Below, one piece after another: positions 16,499-25,146 of a stretch of 64,000 nucleotides of DNA (within the stretch, counting starts at the first letter, position 1; each line of letters starts with the position of its first letter). Under the pieces are notes generated by a model. The model was not told where the DNA came from, did not search any database, and saw only the letters and a program-made list of their open reading frames with translations. Origin of the DNA: Nocardioides lianchengensis (GTDB lineage: Bacteria; Actinomycetota; Actinomycetes; Propionibacteriales; Nocardioidaceae); the NCBI RefSeq assembly GCF_900101465.1, contig NZ_FMZM01000014.1:84412-148411 (forward strand), read 5' to 3'. A program made the translations under genes and the position numbers.

Positions 16499-17371
16499 AT
16501 GGACATGGATCGCTCGCTCGACATCGGACCGCTGCGCAGCCTCGTCGCGGTCGCCGACTGCGGCGGCTTCCAGCGGGCCGCCGAGCGGCTGCACCTCAGC
16601 CAGGCCGGCGTCAGCCAGCACGTACGACGCCTCGAGGCCGCAGTCGGTCGGCCGCTGGTCGAGCGGCACGGCCGCGGCTCACGGTTCACCGCCGACGGGG
16701 AGCGGCTCCTCGACCGCGCCCGGCAGATCCTGGAGCTGCACGACGAGACGCTGCGCGGGTTCGTCCTGGGCGCCCAGCAGGACGTGCTGATCGGCTCGAC
16801 CGAGCACGCCGCCGCGCACCTGCTCCCGACCCTCTCGGCCGCTCTCGAGCGGGCCAGCGACTACCGCTTCCGCTACCGGATCGACCGCGGCACCCAGCTC
16901 CGCGAGGGCCTGGCCGCCGGCCAGGTCGACCTGGCCCTGCTGCTCAACGTGGTCGACGACCCCCGCGCGGTCCACGTCGGCGAGCTCGAGCTGACCTGGT
17001 ACGCCGCCCCCGGCTGGCGGGTCCCGACCGCGCCCGACCCGGTCCCCGTGGTCGCCTTCTCCAGCCCCTGCGAGCTGAGGAAGCGGGCCCTCGGGACGCT
17101 GGCCGAGCACGGCGTACCGGCCGAGATCGGCGCCGAGGCGACCCAGCTGGCCGGCGTCCAGGCCGCTGTCGGCGCCGGGCTGGGCGTGGCGCTGATGGCC
17201 ACCATGGGCGAGACCCCCGCCGGGCTGGTCCCCTGCGACGCGCTGCCCGTGGCCGAGCCGCTCGCCCTCTACGTCTGCCCGCGCGCCGACCTGGCCGACG
17301 AGGTCGTGCAGGTCGCCGTCGACACGATCCGGCTGCTGCTCAGCGGCCCGCGGCTGGCGCTCGCCCAGTAG
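16499..17371 (+). CDS. LysR family transcriptional regulator
   Basis: A 290-residue regulator. The N-terminal winged helix (GPLRSLVAVADCGGFQRAAERLHLSQAGVSQHVRRLE) is followed by a periplasmic-binding-like co-inducer domain that ends with a cysteine-containing strand (PLALYVCPRADL). ATG 16499 is chosen; ATG 16505 or GTG 16475 are alternatives. The gene is divergent from the NtaA-like monooxygenase. By the usual LysR arrangement it probably activates the monooxygenase-importer-catabolic run on a pathway inducer or on sulfur limitation. Confidence 0.88.
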   Translation: MDMDRSLDIGPLRSLVAVADCGGFQRAAERLHLSQAGVSQHVRRLEAAVGRPLVERHGRGSRFTADGERLLDRARQILELHDETLRGFVLGAQQDVLIGSTEHAAAHLLPTLSAALERASDYRFRYRIDRGTQLREGLAAGQVDLALLLNVVDDPRAVHVGELELTWYAAPGWRVPTAPDPVPVVAFSSPCELRKRALGTLAEHGVPAEIGAEATQLAGVQAAVGAGLGVALMATMGETPAGLVPCDALPVAEPLALYVCPRADLADEVVQVAVDTIRLLLSGPRLALAQ

Positions 17372-17386
17372 CCGCCGGGCACCGCG

Positions 17387-17986
17387 TCAGCCGGTGACGC
17401 AGTGGTGCCAGAAGAACTGGCCACTGGCGTTCGAGACCGAGAATCCCAGTCGGTCGAAGGCGATCGGCGTGAAGGGGTTGGCCCCGGTGTAGTCGGACGT
17501 GAACTCGTACTGGTTCGCGCTGCCGTCGGCCCAGCCGTACTCGTCGTGCGCGGCGATCCACGTCAGCTCCAGGGTGGTCGGCAGTCGCCCGTCGCGCCGG
17601 TTGCAGTCGTCGATGGCCGCCTGGAAGCTCGACGGACCGGATGCGGCCCGGCGCACGCAGCCGCCGAAGACGCGCTCCTCGCCGGCCGCACAGGCGGTGG
17701 CCAGCCGGGATCGGGGCACCGAGCCGGCGGCCAGGTCGGCGCCGGACAGCGTCCCGTCCCGTACGTCGGCGCCGGTGACGCTCCCGTCCCGGAGGTCCGC
17801 CCCGGTCACCGAGCGGTCGCGCAGGTCGCGGCCGGTGACCGTGCCGTTGCGGATGTCCTGGCTGCGGATGGTGTTGTCCGCGATCTGGCGCGAGGTGATC
17901 AGGCCGGCGGCGTACCCCGTGCCGCTGGTGGCGACGACGAGGGCGAGGACGGCGACGACGAAGGAGGGCGAGAGACGGGGGCGCAT
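17387..17986 (-). CDS. Secreted protein with short TVTGxDLRDGS-type repeats
   Basis: A 199-residue exported protein with a signal peptide (residues 1-26, ending SGTGYAAG). Residues 30-90 form imperfect tandem units of the kind SVTGADLRDG, a repeat seen in many secreted actinobacterial proteins and related in spacing to pentapeptide repeats. The C-terminal 100 residues contain Cys pairs (CAAGEERVFGGCVR, DDCNRRDGRLPTTLEL) and many Trp/Phe/Tyr residues, resembling a small lectin-like fold. I cannot name a function. It is tail-adjacent to the LysR gene and transcribed alone. Confidence 0.75.
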   Translation of the reverse strand: MRPRLSPSFVVAVLALVVATSGTGYAAGLITSRQIADNTIRSQDIRNGTVTGRDLRDRSVTGADLRDGSVTGADVRDGTLSGADLAAGSVPRSRLATACAAGEERVFGGCVRRAASGPSSFQAAIDDCNRRDGRLPTTLELTWIAAHDEYGWADGSANQYEFTSDYTGANPFTPIAFDRLGFSVSNASGQFFWHHCVTG

Positions 17987-18006
17987 CTCGGCACCCTAGG
18001 AAGCCG

Positions 18007-18032
18007 GTCCGGGAGCCCGATATGGCCCGGAC
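18007..18032. terminator. Hairpin after aminotransferase gene
   Basis: GTCCGGG (18007-18013) and CCCGGAC (18026-18032) can pair around a 12-base loop, just past the aminotransferase stop on the minus strand. There is no U-tract, as is common in high-GC actinobacteria. Confidence 0.5.
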
Positions 18033-18044
18033 GGGTCATGCGCG

Positions 18045-19262
18045 TCAGGCCCGCTTGGTGGCCAGGAAGTCCGCGATCCGGCCGATCGCCTCCTCCAGCA
18101 CCTTCGCGTCCGGCAACGTGACCAGGCGGAAGTGGTCGGGGCGCGGCCAGTTGAAGCCGGTCCCGTGCGTCACCAGCAGCTTCTTGGCCCGCAGCAGCTC
18201 GATCACGAACGACTCGTCGTCCTCGATCGGGTAGACCTCCGGATCGAGGCGCGGGAAGCAGTAGAGCGCGCCGCGCGGCTCGACACTGCTGACGCCGGGG
18301 ATCTCGTTGAGCAGCCGGCTGGCGAGCTTGCTCTGCTCGTAGAACCGCCCGCCGGGGACGATCAGCTCCTCGACGGACTGGTAGCCGCCGAGCGCGGTCT
18401 GGATGGCGTGCTGCGCCGGCACGTTCGCGCACATGCGCATGTTGGCCATCAGCACCAGGCCCTCGAGGAAGTCGGCGGCGACCTCGCGTGGACCCGAGAT
18501 CATCAGCCAGCCGGCGCGGTAGCCGCAGACGCGGTAGGCCTTGGACAGGCCGCTGAAGGTCAGGCACAGCACGTCGGCCCCGCCGTACGTCGCCGCATGG
18601 TGGTGGACCGCGTCGTCGAACAGGATCTTCTCGTAGATCTCGTCCGCGAAGACCACCAGTTGGTGGCGCCGGGCGATGTCGACCAGGCCGCGGACGACGT
18701 CCTCGCTGTAGACCGCACCGGTCGGGTTGTTCGGGTTGATGATCACCAGGCCCTGGGTGTGCTCGGTGATCCGCGACTCGACGTCGGCGAGGTCGGGGTT
18801 CCAGCCGTTGGTCTCGTCGCATTCGTAGTGCACGGCCGTGCCGCCGGCCAGGGTGACCGCGGCCGTCCACAGCGGGTAGTCCGGCGCCGGCACCAGGATC
18901 TCGTTGCCCGGGTCGACGAACGCCTGCAGCGCCATCGTGATCAGCTCGGAGACGCCGTTGCCGATGAAGACGTCCTCGACCGTCACGTCCTTCAGGCCGT
19001 GGCCCTGGTAGTAGTGGGCGACCGCGGTCCGGGCCGAGTAGATGCCCTGCCCGTCGCTGTAGCCCTGGGCGTCCGGCAGATGGTGCACCATGTCGGCGAC
19101 GATCGCGTCCGGCGCCGCGAAACCGAACGGCGCGGTGTTGCCGATGTTGAGCTTCAGGATCCGGTGGCCCTCGGCCTCCAGGCGCTGGGCCTCCACCAGG
19201 ATCGGTCCCCGGACGTCGTAGCGGACGTTCTGCAGCCTGCGGCTCTGCCGGATCTCACGCAC
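18045..19262 (-). CDS. Pyridoxal phosphate-dependent aminotransferase (AlaA-like)
   Basis: A 405-residue class I/II aminotransferase very like the alanine aminotransferase AlaA group, which interconverts pyruvate and alanine with glutamate. PLP-binding Lys241 lies in SGLSKAYR. INPNNPTGAVY (about 175-185), FADEIYEKILFD and the phosphate-contact Arg in YRAGW are all present. The N-terminus (SRRLQNVRYDVRGPIL) matches that group, and no signal is seen. It follows a 47-residue membrane-protein gene by 37 bases, so the two may be co-transcribed. Confidence 0.88.
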   Translation of the reverse strand: MREIRQSRRLQNVRYDVRGPILVEAQRLEAEGHRILKLNIGNTAPFGFAAPDAIVADMVHHLPDAQGYSDGQGIYSARTAVAHYYQGHGLKDVTVEDVFIGNGVSELITMALQAFVDPGNEILVPAPDYPLWTAAVTLAGGTAVHYECDETNGWNPDLADVESRITEHTQGLVIINPNNPTGAVYSEDVVRGLVDIARRHQLVVFADEIYEKILFDDAVHHHAATYGGADVLCLTFSGLSKAYRVCGYRAGWLMISGPREVAADFLEGLVLMANMRMCANVPAQHAIQTALGGYQSVEELIVPGGRFYEQSKLASRLLNEIPGVSSVEPRGALYCFPRLDPEVYPIEDDESFVIELLRAKKLLVTHGTGFNWPRPDHFRLVTLPDAKVLEEAIGRIADFLATKRA

Positions 19263-19299
19263 GTCGTCATCCTCCCAGCCCGGGGGCCGGGGATCGGCG

Positions 19300-19443
19300 C
19301 TACCCCAGGCCGAGGAAGGCCGCGACGGTGCCGGCCACGGGGATGACCCAGAGCAGGGCGGTGGCGAAGAGGTCGCCGTCCACCCGAGGTCGCTGGTCGC
19401 CGTTCGCTCGCTGCGGGTGGTGCTCGAGGGCCGAGGTGGTCAT
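19300..19443 (-). CDS. Small single-span membrane protein (47 aa)
   Basis: Starts at ATG 19443 with GGAAGG five bases upstream. The first half is hydrophilic and basic (LEHHPQRANGDQRPRV). The second half is one membrane helix (LFATALLWVIPVAGTVAAFLGLG). It lies between the Lsr2-like gene and the aminotransferase on the same strand. No family is recognised; the ribosome site and clean hydrophobic tail favour a real gene. Confidence 0.55.
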   Translation of the reverse strand: MTTSALEHHPQRANGDQRPRVDGDLFATALLWVIPVAGTVAAFLGLG

Positions 19444-19555
19444 GACGCCTTCCGTCGCTGTCGTGGTGCCGTCGGAGGGCTCGGTATCCGCACGGCCGAC
19501 GATCCACGCGCCGCGGCTCCCGAACCACCCGTGCGGGCGAGGCGGGGTCGCACCA

Positions 19556-19720
19556 TCACGACCCGGGGTGCGCCCTCCGGTAGAGCTCGTAGACGAACCG
19601 GGGCAGCCCGCCCTTGGGGGCCACCTGGATGCCCTGCTGCAGCGCCCAGGCCCGGACCAGCCTGGTGTCGGTGCCGGCCCGCGCCTCGTCGTACGGCGTC
19701 GGGGCTGACGCTCGCTCCAT
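19556..19720 (-). CDS. Stand-alone Lsr2 C-terminal-like small protein (54 aa), copy 1
   Basis: Starts at ATG 19720 behind a strong GAGGAGG ribosome site. Residues 21-47 (LVRAWALQQGIQ, then KGGLPRFVYELY) match the layout of the Lsr2 DNA-binding C-terminal domain, which reads roughly IRxWAxxxGxxVxxRGRIPxxVxxAY. The N-terminal Lsr2 dimerisation domain is absent. The RGR minor-groove motif is replaced by KGG, so DNA binding may be altered. A paralogue at 31173-31394 occupies the same place beside a paralogous hydrolase gene. The Lsr2 relationship rests on motif reading only. Confidence 0.65.
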   Translation of the reverse strand: MERASAPTPYDEARAGTDTRLVRAWALQQGIQVAPKGGLPRFVYELYRRAHPGS

Positions 19721-19742
19721 CCTGACCTCCTCGGTGACGAGA

Positions 19743-19776
19743 GGGAGGGCCCCACCGACGGCGGTGGGGCCCTCCC
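19743..19776. terminator. Terminator hairpin after hydrolase copy 1
   Basis: A perfect 15-base stem (GGGAGGGCCCCACCG and its complement) around the loop ACGG. It lies between the hydrolase stop at 19798 and the Lsr2-like start at 19720 on the minus strand. The second cassette has a hairpin in the same position. Confidence 0.85.
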
Positions 19777-19797
19777 GGGTGTTCCGTGCTCGCCGGG

Positions 19798-22700
19798 TCA
19801 GCGGCGCTTGACGACCTTGACGGTCACGGTCGTGCTGCTGGCGGCGACGTTGCCGTTGCCGGCGTACCGGACGGTCAGCTTGCGGGTGCCCCTGCTCAGC
19901 CGGGGCAGCCGCAGGGTGACCTTGCCCGCCTTGACCGTGCCGGCGGCCAGGGTCTTCCCACCCCGCAGGACCACGACCCGACCGGTGGCGGCGACCCCCG
20001 GGACGGTCACGGCGACCGTCACCCGGGGACGGGTCCCGGCCTTCGGCCGCTTCGGCGCGACCTTGGCCTTCACCGAGGAGCGAGCCTTCGCGATCGCGAC
20101 GGTCGTGGAGGACGACGACGCGGCGTGGGCGTCGTCACCGCTGTAGGCGACGGTCAGGGCGTGGCTGCCCGCGCCCAGCGCCGTGCCCGGGACGGTGATC
20201 CGGGCCCGGCCGCCGGCGACGGCCGCCGTACCGAGGACCCGGTCGCCCTCCCTGAGGGTCACGGTGCCGGTGGGCGTCGTGCCGCTCACCGTGGCGACCA
20301 CGGTCGTGGCCCGGCCGTAGGTGCCGCGTACGGCGGGCGCGGACACGGTCGTCGCGGCTGGGGCGACGTACTGCTTCTCCACGAACGGCACCAACCTGGC
20401 CTGCTGCGGACCGTGGGCCAGGTACTTGATGTCGTTCTTCCAGAAGCCGCGGTTGTTCTTCGCCTCCCGGACGATCCCGCGATCGATCTGAACGTTGGCC
20501 AGCGCCGAGGAGTACTCGATGACGATGTCGTTCTTGCCGTCGACGAGGTAGTCGCTCACGTCGGCGACCGGCTTGATCCAGCTGACGCCACCGGTGTACT
20601 CGTCGGCGCCCACGAGCGGGACCTGGGTGCCGGTGCCGTCGTCGATGGTGGGCTTGCCGACCCCGCCGACGTCCTTCTTGACCTTCGTCGGGTTGGTCGA
20701 GACGTGACCGCCGACCTTGGTGCCGTTGATCCACACCTCCATCGACTCCTCCAGCGTCGGGCCGAAGTCGAGGTAGGCGCCCGACGCGGTGTCGGCGTCC
20801 CAGTCGAAGCTGGCCTCGTAGTGACCCGTGCCGGAGACCGCCTTGCCGACCTGCGGGATCTGGTCCCACGTCTTCAGGGTGCTCAGCTCCACGTCGATGT
20901 CGGTCTTCACCGTGGAGGTCTTGCGGTTCGTCGTGGTGAGCCCGTCGATGGTCTCGGTGCGGGTGAGGTCACCCGCCGTGGCGTTCGGACGCCACGAGGA
21001 GACGGTCAGGTCCCAGTCGGTGATGTCGCGGGCCGCGGGAACGGTGACGGCGTCGGTGTAGGTCCTGCCGTCGCTGAGCCGGGTGGTGACGTCGCCGCTC
21101 TCGGTGGCTCGTACGGCGACGCCGCCGCCGACCGCACGGGCCGAGTCGGCGTTGGTCGAGACGATGTGCAGCTGCTCGGTGTCGACCTTCTCGAAGGCCA
21201 GCAGGTCGATGTCGTTCTGGTCGACGTCGACCGGGACCACGGTCCGGCCGTCCTCCCAGCGGTAGTCGGCCAGCTCGGTGACCTCACCGGTCCAGGCGTC
21301 GATCCGGTAGGGCACGAACTGCCCGTCGACCTCGACGTCGGTCTTGATGTTCTTCCCGAACTTCAGGTTCCGGATCTCCGGGCGGTGGCTGTACTGGTGG
21401 TACTCGTCGTCGCCGTAGTTGTAGAGGTAGACGAAGCGGTTGCCGTCCGCGTCCTCGCGGGTCTGGTTGAGCAGCTGCAGGTTCGGCTCCTCGTAGCCCG
21501 TGTACGGCTCGACCCCGAGCTCCTGCAGCTTCTCCAGGACGTTGTCGTCGTACCCGCCGGGGACGGCCTTCTCGATGTCGATGTCGTCGTAGATCGTCGC
21601 CACCCGGACGGTGTCGAGCGTCTTCAGCTCGTCGACGACCTTCTTCAGCGCGCCGTCCTTGCCGTCGTTGTACGGCGTCCGCGAGGCGGCGTCCTCGAGG
21701 ATGACGACCTTCAGACCCTTCTTGCCCCAGCTGAGGAGCCGCTTGGCGCCCTCGAGGTCGAGCCAGTCCTGGTAGAGCACGACCGCCTGGTAGCCGGCCT
21801 TCTCGATCGTCTTGGTCTCCTCGTCGAACGAGACGTCGTCGTCGAAGAGGAACCGCGGGCTGAAGTAGTCGTAGGTGTAGCCGTTGTCCTGCAGCTCGGT
21901 GGACCGGTAGTAGATGCCCTGGTGTGCCAGCTGCCAGTTCATCTGGCTGATGTCGCTGCCGACCCCGTTGCGGAACTGCGAGCCGTGCACCCACTTCTGG
22001 CTGATGAAGCCGACGTCGGTCCGGCTCCGCCCGGTCTGCATCAGCTGCTGGACGCGGCCCAGGTGCGCGTTGAACTCGTCGTAGTCGCGGGAGCCCGGGT
22101 TGCGCGAGCCGAGGTTGTGGAACGTCGAGGCGCCGAAGCGTCCCGCCGTGTAGCCCGGCCACTGGAAGTTCCCGTAGCCGTAGCCGGCGCCCCAGATGTG
22201 CCAGATCATCCGCTGGAAGCCGGCGGCGTACGTCGAGTAGGCGTCGCGCAGGTGCAGCTGGCGCGTCGCGTTGTACGACGGCACGCCGGCACTGGACTCG
22301 GACGAGAGGACTTTGTTCTCGAGCTTCGAGCCGCCGGTCCACTGCCGGAAGACGTCGACCTGGTTGTACTGGTTGAGGTTCTCGGCCTCGGGATAGTCCA
22401 CGTCCATGATCGGCTCGGACATCTCGATCTCCTTGCCGTAGGAGATCTGTGCGCGGGTCTCGATGCCCACCGAGTTCAGCCACTTCTTCAGCGGCTGGAG
22501 CATCCGCTCGCGGTAGAGCTGCGTCTGCACGTCCAGGAAGTCGTTCACGATGCCCTGGCGGCGCTGCTCCGCGTCGGCGAGACGGTAGGTGCCCTGGGTG
22601 GCGACCGAGTTGTACGGCAGGTCGAAGGTGGACACCACGCCGTTGATGAGGAAGAGGTACGGCCGGACGTCGTAGCCCTTGCGCTTCTGGAACTCCGTCG

Positions 22701-23688
22701 CCATGTCCTCGGACCAGAAGGTGAAGCCGGACCCGTGCTCGATCTCGAGCGAGTCCATGAACAGCTGGACGTCGCCCTTCGCGATCTTCTCGCGCAGCGC
22801 CGGGTCGGCCAGGTAGTGCTCCTCCCAGAAGGCCTTCAGCGCGTCGACGCCCCGGGTGTCGAAGTAGTTGGTCGTGTAGCTCGGCACCGCGGCCGGGCTG
22901 GAGGTCTCGTAGGTGCCCTGCGTCCAGGTCGCGAAGACGCGGTAGGTGCCGTCGGCGGGCGCCGTCCAGCTCAGCCCCTGCGTCCAGACGTCCGCTCCCT
23001 GCGTCGCCGTGAGGTTGACGTAGCTGTCGGGATCGACGGTGTTGCCCTCGGTGACGCGGTAGGCGTAGGCGTTGACGAACTTCGCGCCGTCACGTCGACC
23101 GCTCACCGCGGGTGCCGGCAGGGCCGTCAGGGAAGCCCCCGGGGCCACGGTGGCGGTGCCCTGGATCAGGCCCTGCATGGCGGACTGGCTGGCCGGGTCG
23201 AGACCCGGCACGTTGGACGTGGCCCAGTTGGTGCCCGAGGTCAGGTAGACCGCCATGCCCAGGTCGAGCATCTTGTTCATGACGAGGTTCCACTTGTGGG
23301 TCCACATCGCGGAGCCGTAGGCGTAGTCGGCGTCCGGCGCGTTGTCGGTCTGCATGCACAGCTCGACCCCGCGGAAGCCGGCGTCGTACAGCGCCTGGAT
23401 CTCCTCCAGGAGCGTCTCGTCGGTGTGCGCGGCCTCGCCGAGCCACCAGCGGACGTCGCTGCTGTAGACCCGGTCCGGGTCGACGTACTGGCTTTCGAGG
23501 TGCTGGGCGAACGCCGAGCTCTCGGTGCTGGCGGCCGTCCGGATCCCGCTGGCCGCCGACGACGCGAACGCCGTGGCCGGAGCGGGCGGGGCCGCGGTGG
23601 CCCCTCCCGGGCTCCCGAGGGTGAGGGCCGAGAGGCCCAACGACAGGGTCAGCGCCGCCGCGCCCGTCGCTCGTGTCCTGCTGCGCAT
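19798..23688 (-). CDS. Secreted GH106-like glycoside hydrolase with two Ig-like domains, copy 1
   Basis: A 1296-residue exported enzyme. ATG 23688 begins a normal signal peptide (about residues 1-33, ending GGATAAPP). An upstream start at 23775 would place a LacI-type operator inside the gene. The large catalytic part resembles GH106 alpha-L-rhamnosidases (VRWWLGEAAHTDE, FMDSLEIEHGSGF, EFQKRKGYDVRPYL), followed by a jelly-roll-like region. Two tandem bacterial Ig-like repeats (TTVSAPAVRGTYGRATTVVA, then SSVKAKVAPKRPKAGTRPR) fill the last 200 residues. It probably acts outside the cell on rhamnose-containing plant or polysaccharide substrates. Much of it is near-identical to the gene at 31524. 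Confidence 0.78.
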   Translation of the reverse strand: MRSRTRATGAAALTLSLGLSALTLGSPGGATAAPPAPATAFASSAASGIRTAASTESSAFAQHLESQYVDPDRVYSSDVRWWLGEAAHTDETLLEEIQALYDAGFRGVELCMQTDNAPDADYAYGSAMWTHKWNLVMNKMLDLGMAVYLTSGTNWATSNVPGLDPASQSAMQGLIQGTATVAPGASLTALPAPAVSGRRDGAKFVNAYAYRVTEGNTVDPDSYVNLTATQGADVWTQGLSWTAPADGTYRVFATWTQGTYETSSPAAVPSYTTNYFDTRGVDALKAFWEEHYLADPALREKIAKGDVQLFMDSLEIEHGSGFTFWSEDMATEFQKRKGYDVRPYLFLINGVVSTFDLPYNSVATQGTYRLADAEQRRQGIVNDFLDVQTQLYRERMLQPLKKWLNSVGIETRAQISYGKEIEMSEPIMDVDYPEAENLNQYNQVDVFRQWTGGSKLENKVLSSESSAGVPSYNATRQLHLRDAYSTYAAGFQRMIWHIWGAGYGYGNFQWPGYTAGRFGASTFHNLGSRNPGSRDYDEFNAHLGRVQQLMQTGRSRTDVGFISQKWVHGSQFRNGVGSDISQMNWQLAHQGIYYRSTELQDNGYTYDYFSPRFLFDDDVSFDEETKTIEKAGYQAVVLYQDWLDLEGAKRLLSWGKKGLKVVILEDAASRTPYNDGKDGALKKVVDELKTLDTVRVATIYDDIDIEKAVPGGYDDNVLEKLQELGVEPYTGYEEPNLQLLNQTREDADGNRFVYLYNYGDDEYHQYSHRPEIRNLKFGKNIKTDVEVDGQFVPYRIDAWTGEVTELADYRWEDGRTVVPVDVDQNDIDLLAFEKVDTEQLHIVSTNADSARAVGGGVAVRATESGDVTTRLSDGRTYTDAVTVPAARDITDWDLTVSSWRPNATAGDLTRTETIDGLTTTNRKTSTVKTDIDVELSTLKTWDQIPQVGKAVSGTGHYEASFDWDADTASGAYLDFGPTLEESMEVWINGTKVGGHVSTNPTKVKKDVGGVGKPTIDDGTGTQVPLVGADEYTGGVSWIKPVADVSDYLVDGKNDIVIEYSSALANVQIDRGIVREAKNNRGFWKNDIKYLAHGPQQARLVPFVEKQYVAPAATTVSAPAVRGTYGRATTVVATVSGTTPTGTVTLREGDRVLGTAAVAGGRARITVPGTALGAGSHALTVAYSGDDAHAASSSSTTVAIAKARSSVKAKVAPKRPKAGTRPRVTVAVTVPGVAATGRVVVLRGGKTLAAGTVKAGKVTLRLPRLSRGTRKLTVRYAGNGNVAASSTTVTVKVVKRR

Positions 23689-23713
23689 GCTTCGTGCTCG
23701 CTCTCTACTGAGG

Positions 23714-23790
23714 TGAAACGTTCGGGCCTTCAGGGCGTCGTGCGCGATCAAATCCGACCTGGACTGCGCAGACATGATTTGAACGTTTCA
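23714..23790. promoter_or_regulatory. Two LacI-type operator-like sites before hydrolase copy 1
   Basis: TGAAACGTTCGG (23714-23725) and TTGAACGTTTCA (23779-23790) each match most of the palindrome TGAAACGTTTCA, which occurs in perfect form before hydrolase copy 2. Core AACGTT palindromes of this kind are bound by LacI-family sugar regulators. No LacI gene lies in the window. Confidence 0.65.
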
Positions 23791-23970
23791 GAGGTGCGGC
23801 CAGCGTGACGGCCATCACCCCACCTCGGCAATGCCGCCCGCGACAGAGTCCGGGCGCTCCGCTGTCGCCGACGACAGAGTCGGCGGCGAACGCCTTGGCC
23901 CCGGGTCGCGGACGAGTAGGGTCGGACCTCCCTCACGTGCCGGACCTGACCTGGGAGGCTCTCCGCGCCC

Positions 23971-25146
23971 ATGGCAGTCAGCTCCGCCGCCACCTCCGAC
24001 GCTCGACCGACCTGGCGTCCTCACCTCGTCGACACGGCGCGCGCGCTGGCGGTCCTGGCGACGACCTTGGTCGGCCGCAGCGCCGACGACACGCTGCGCC
24101 TGGCACTTCCGTCCACCTGGATCCAGTGCCTGGTCTTCGTGACAGCGGCTTTCGTGCTGGTGGCTCGACGGCTCCCTCTCGTCGCGCTCGGCGCCACCGC
24201 CGTCCTCGACGCACTGCCGTTCTGGCTGGACATCGGGGGAGCCGGCTACCACCTGGCCCTGATGATCGCGGTGTACGTCGTGGTCGCCCACGAACCGTCG
24301 CGCCAGGCCCGTCGCGCGTTCGGCCTGGTCCTGGTCCTCCAGGTCGTCCTGATGGCCTGGGACATGGGCTGGCGCTGGAACTCGATGTTCGTCGTCCTGG
24401 CCGCGCTCTCCGTCACCTTCCCGGCCGCCCTCGGGCTGGCGGCACGATCGCGCAGCGAGGCCACCGAGGCGCTCCGCCAGCGGGCCGTGGCCGCCGAGCG
24501 CTCCCGGGACGCCGACGCCCGCCAGCTCCTGGCCGAGGACCGGCTCCGGACTGCGCGCGACCTGCACGACTCGGTCGCGCACCAGATCGCCGTCATGAAC
24601 CTCAACGCCGGGGTGGCCTCGCGGTCCCTGCGCGAGCGTCCCGACGACGCGGAGCTCGCGCTCGTCACGGTCCGCGAGGCCGGCCGGGCCGTGATCTCGT
24701 CCATTTCCGACCTGCTCACCAGCCTGCGCGAGGCGTCGTGGCACGACGTCGTACCCCGGCACGACCTGGCCGACCTCCGAGTGCTCGTTGACGAGTTCGG
24801 GACCCTGCTGCCCGGCCTCTCCGTCTCGTACGACGACGCGGCGCCCGACCCCACGCAGGCGGTGGATCCTGTCCTCTACGCCGTCGTCCGCGAGGCGCTG
24901 ACCAACGCCTACAAGCACGGCCGGCACGAGGCGGCGGTCGACGTCCGGGTCCGCCTCGGCCGCCGGTCGTCCTGCGTCCGGGTGACCAATGCGTCCCTCG
25001 ATCGGAGCCCGACCATCACCGAGGGGTTCGGCCTGCGCGGGATGCGCGAGCGGGTCGTCGAGGCGGGCGGCAGGCTGTCCGCGACCACCGACGGCGACCA
25101 CTTCACCCTCGAGGCCGAGGTGCCCGGGAGCGGGGAGGGACCGTGA
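23971..25146 (+). CDS. NarL-type sensor histidine kinase (HisKA_3)
   Basis: A 391-residue sensor kinase. The N-terminal 155 residues hold about five hydrophobic segments with almost no extracytoplasmic loop. A coiled linker (SEATEALRQRAVAAERSRDADARQLLAE) leads to the dimerisation helix with phospho-acceptor His199 (ARDLHDSVAHQ). The ATPase has the N box VREALTNAYKHG and the G box GFGLRGMRERV. The stop overlaps the response regulator GTG by four bases, so the pair is co-translated. The signal is unknown; the membrane-embedded sensor suggests a cell-envelope or lipophilic cue. Confidence 0.92.
   Translation: MAVSSAATSDARPTWRPHLVDTARALAVLATTLVGRSADDTLRLALPSTWIQCLVFVTAAFVLVARRLPLVALGATAVLDALPFWLDIGGAGYHLALMIAVYVVVAHEPSRQARRAFGLVLVLQVVLMAWDMGWRWNSMFVVLAALSVTFPAALGLAARSRSEATEALRQRAVAAERSRDADARQLLAEDRLRTARDLHDSVAHQIAVMNLNAGVASRSLRERPDDAELALVTVREAGRAVISSISDLLTSLREASWHDVVPRHDLADLRVLVDEFGTLLPGLSVSYDDAAPDPTQAVDPVLYAVVREALTNAYKHGRHEAAVDVRVRLGRRSSCVRVTNASLDRSPTITEGFGLRGMRERVVEAGGRLSATTDGDHFTLEAEVPGSGEGP

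Noticed and set aside
17740..17900. Regular short repeats considered as a CRISPR array
   Set aside because: They are in-frame coding repeats of a secreted protein, with no unique spacers and no cas genes.
19786..23808. Very long open frame on the plus strand opposite hydrolase copy 1
   Set aside because: Its product is a low-complexity Val/Asp/Arg-rich string with no domain. It exists only because the opposite strand codes for a secreted GH106-like protein with a signal peptide and Ig-like repeats.
23815..25101. Minus-strand frame opposite the histidine kinase
   Set aside because: No domain; the plus-strand frame has clear H, N and G boxes and is coupled to a response regulator.
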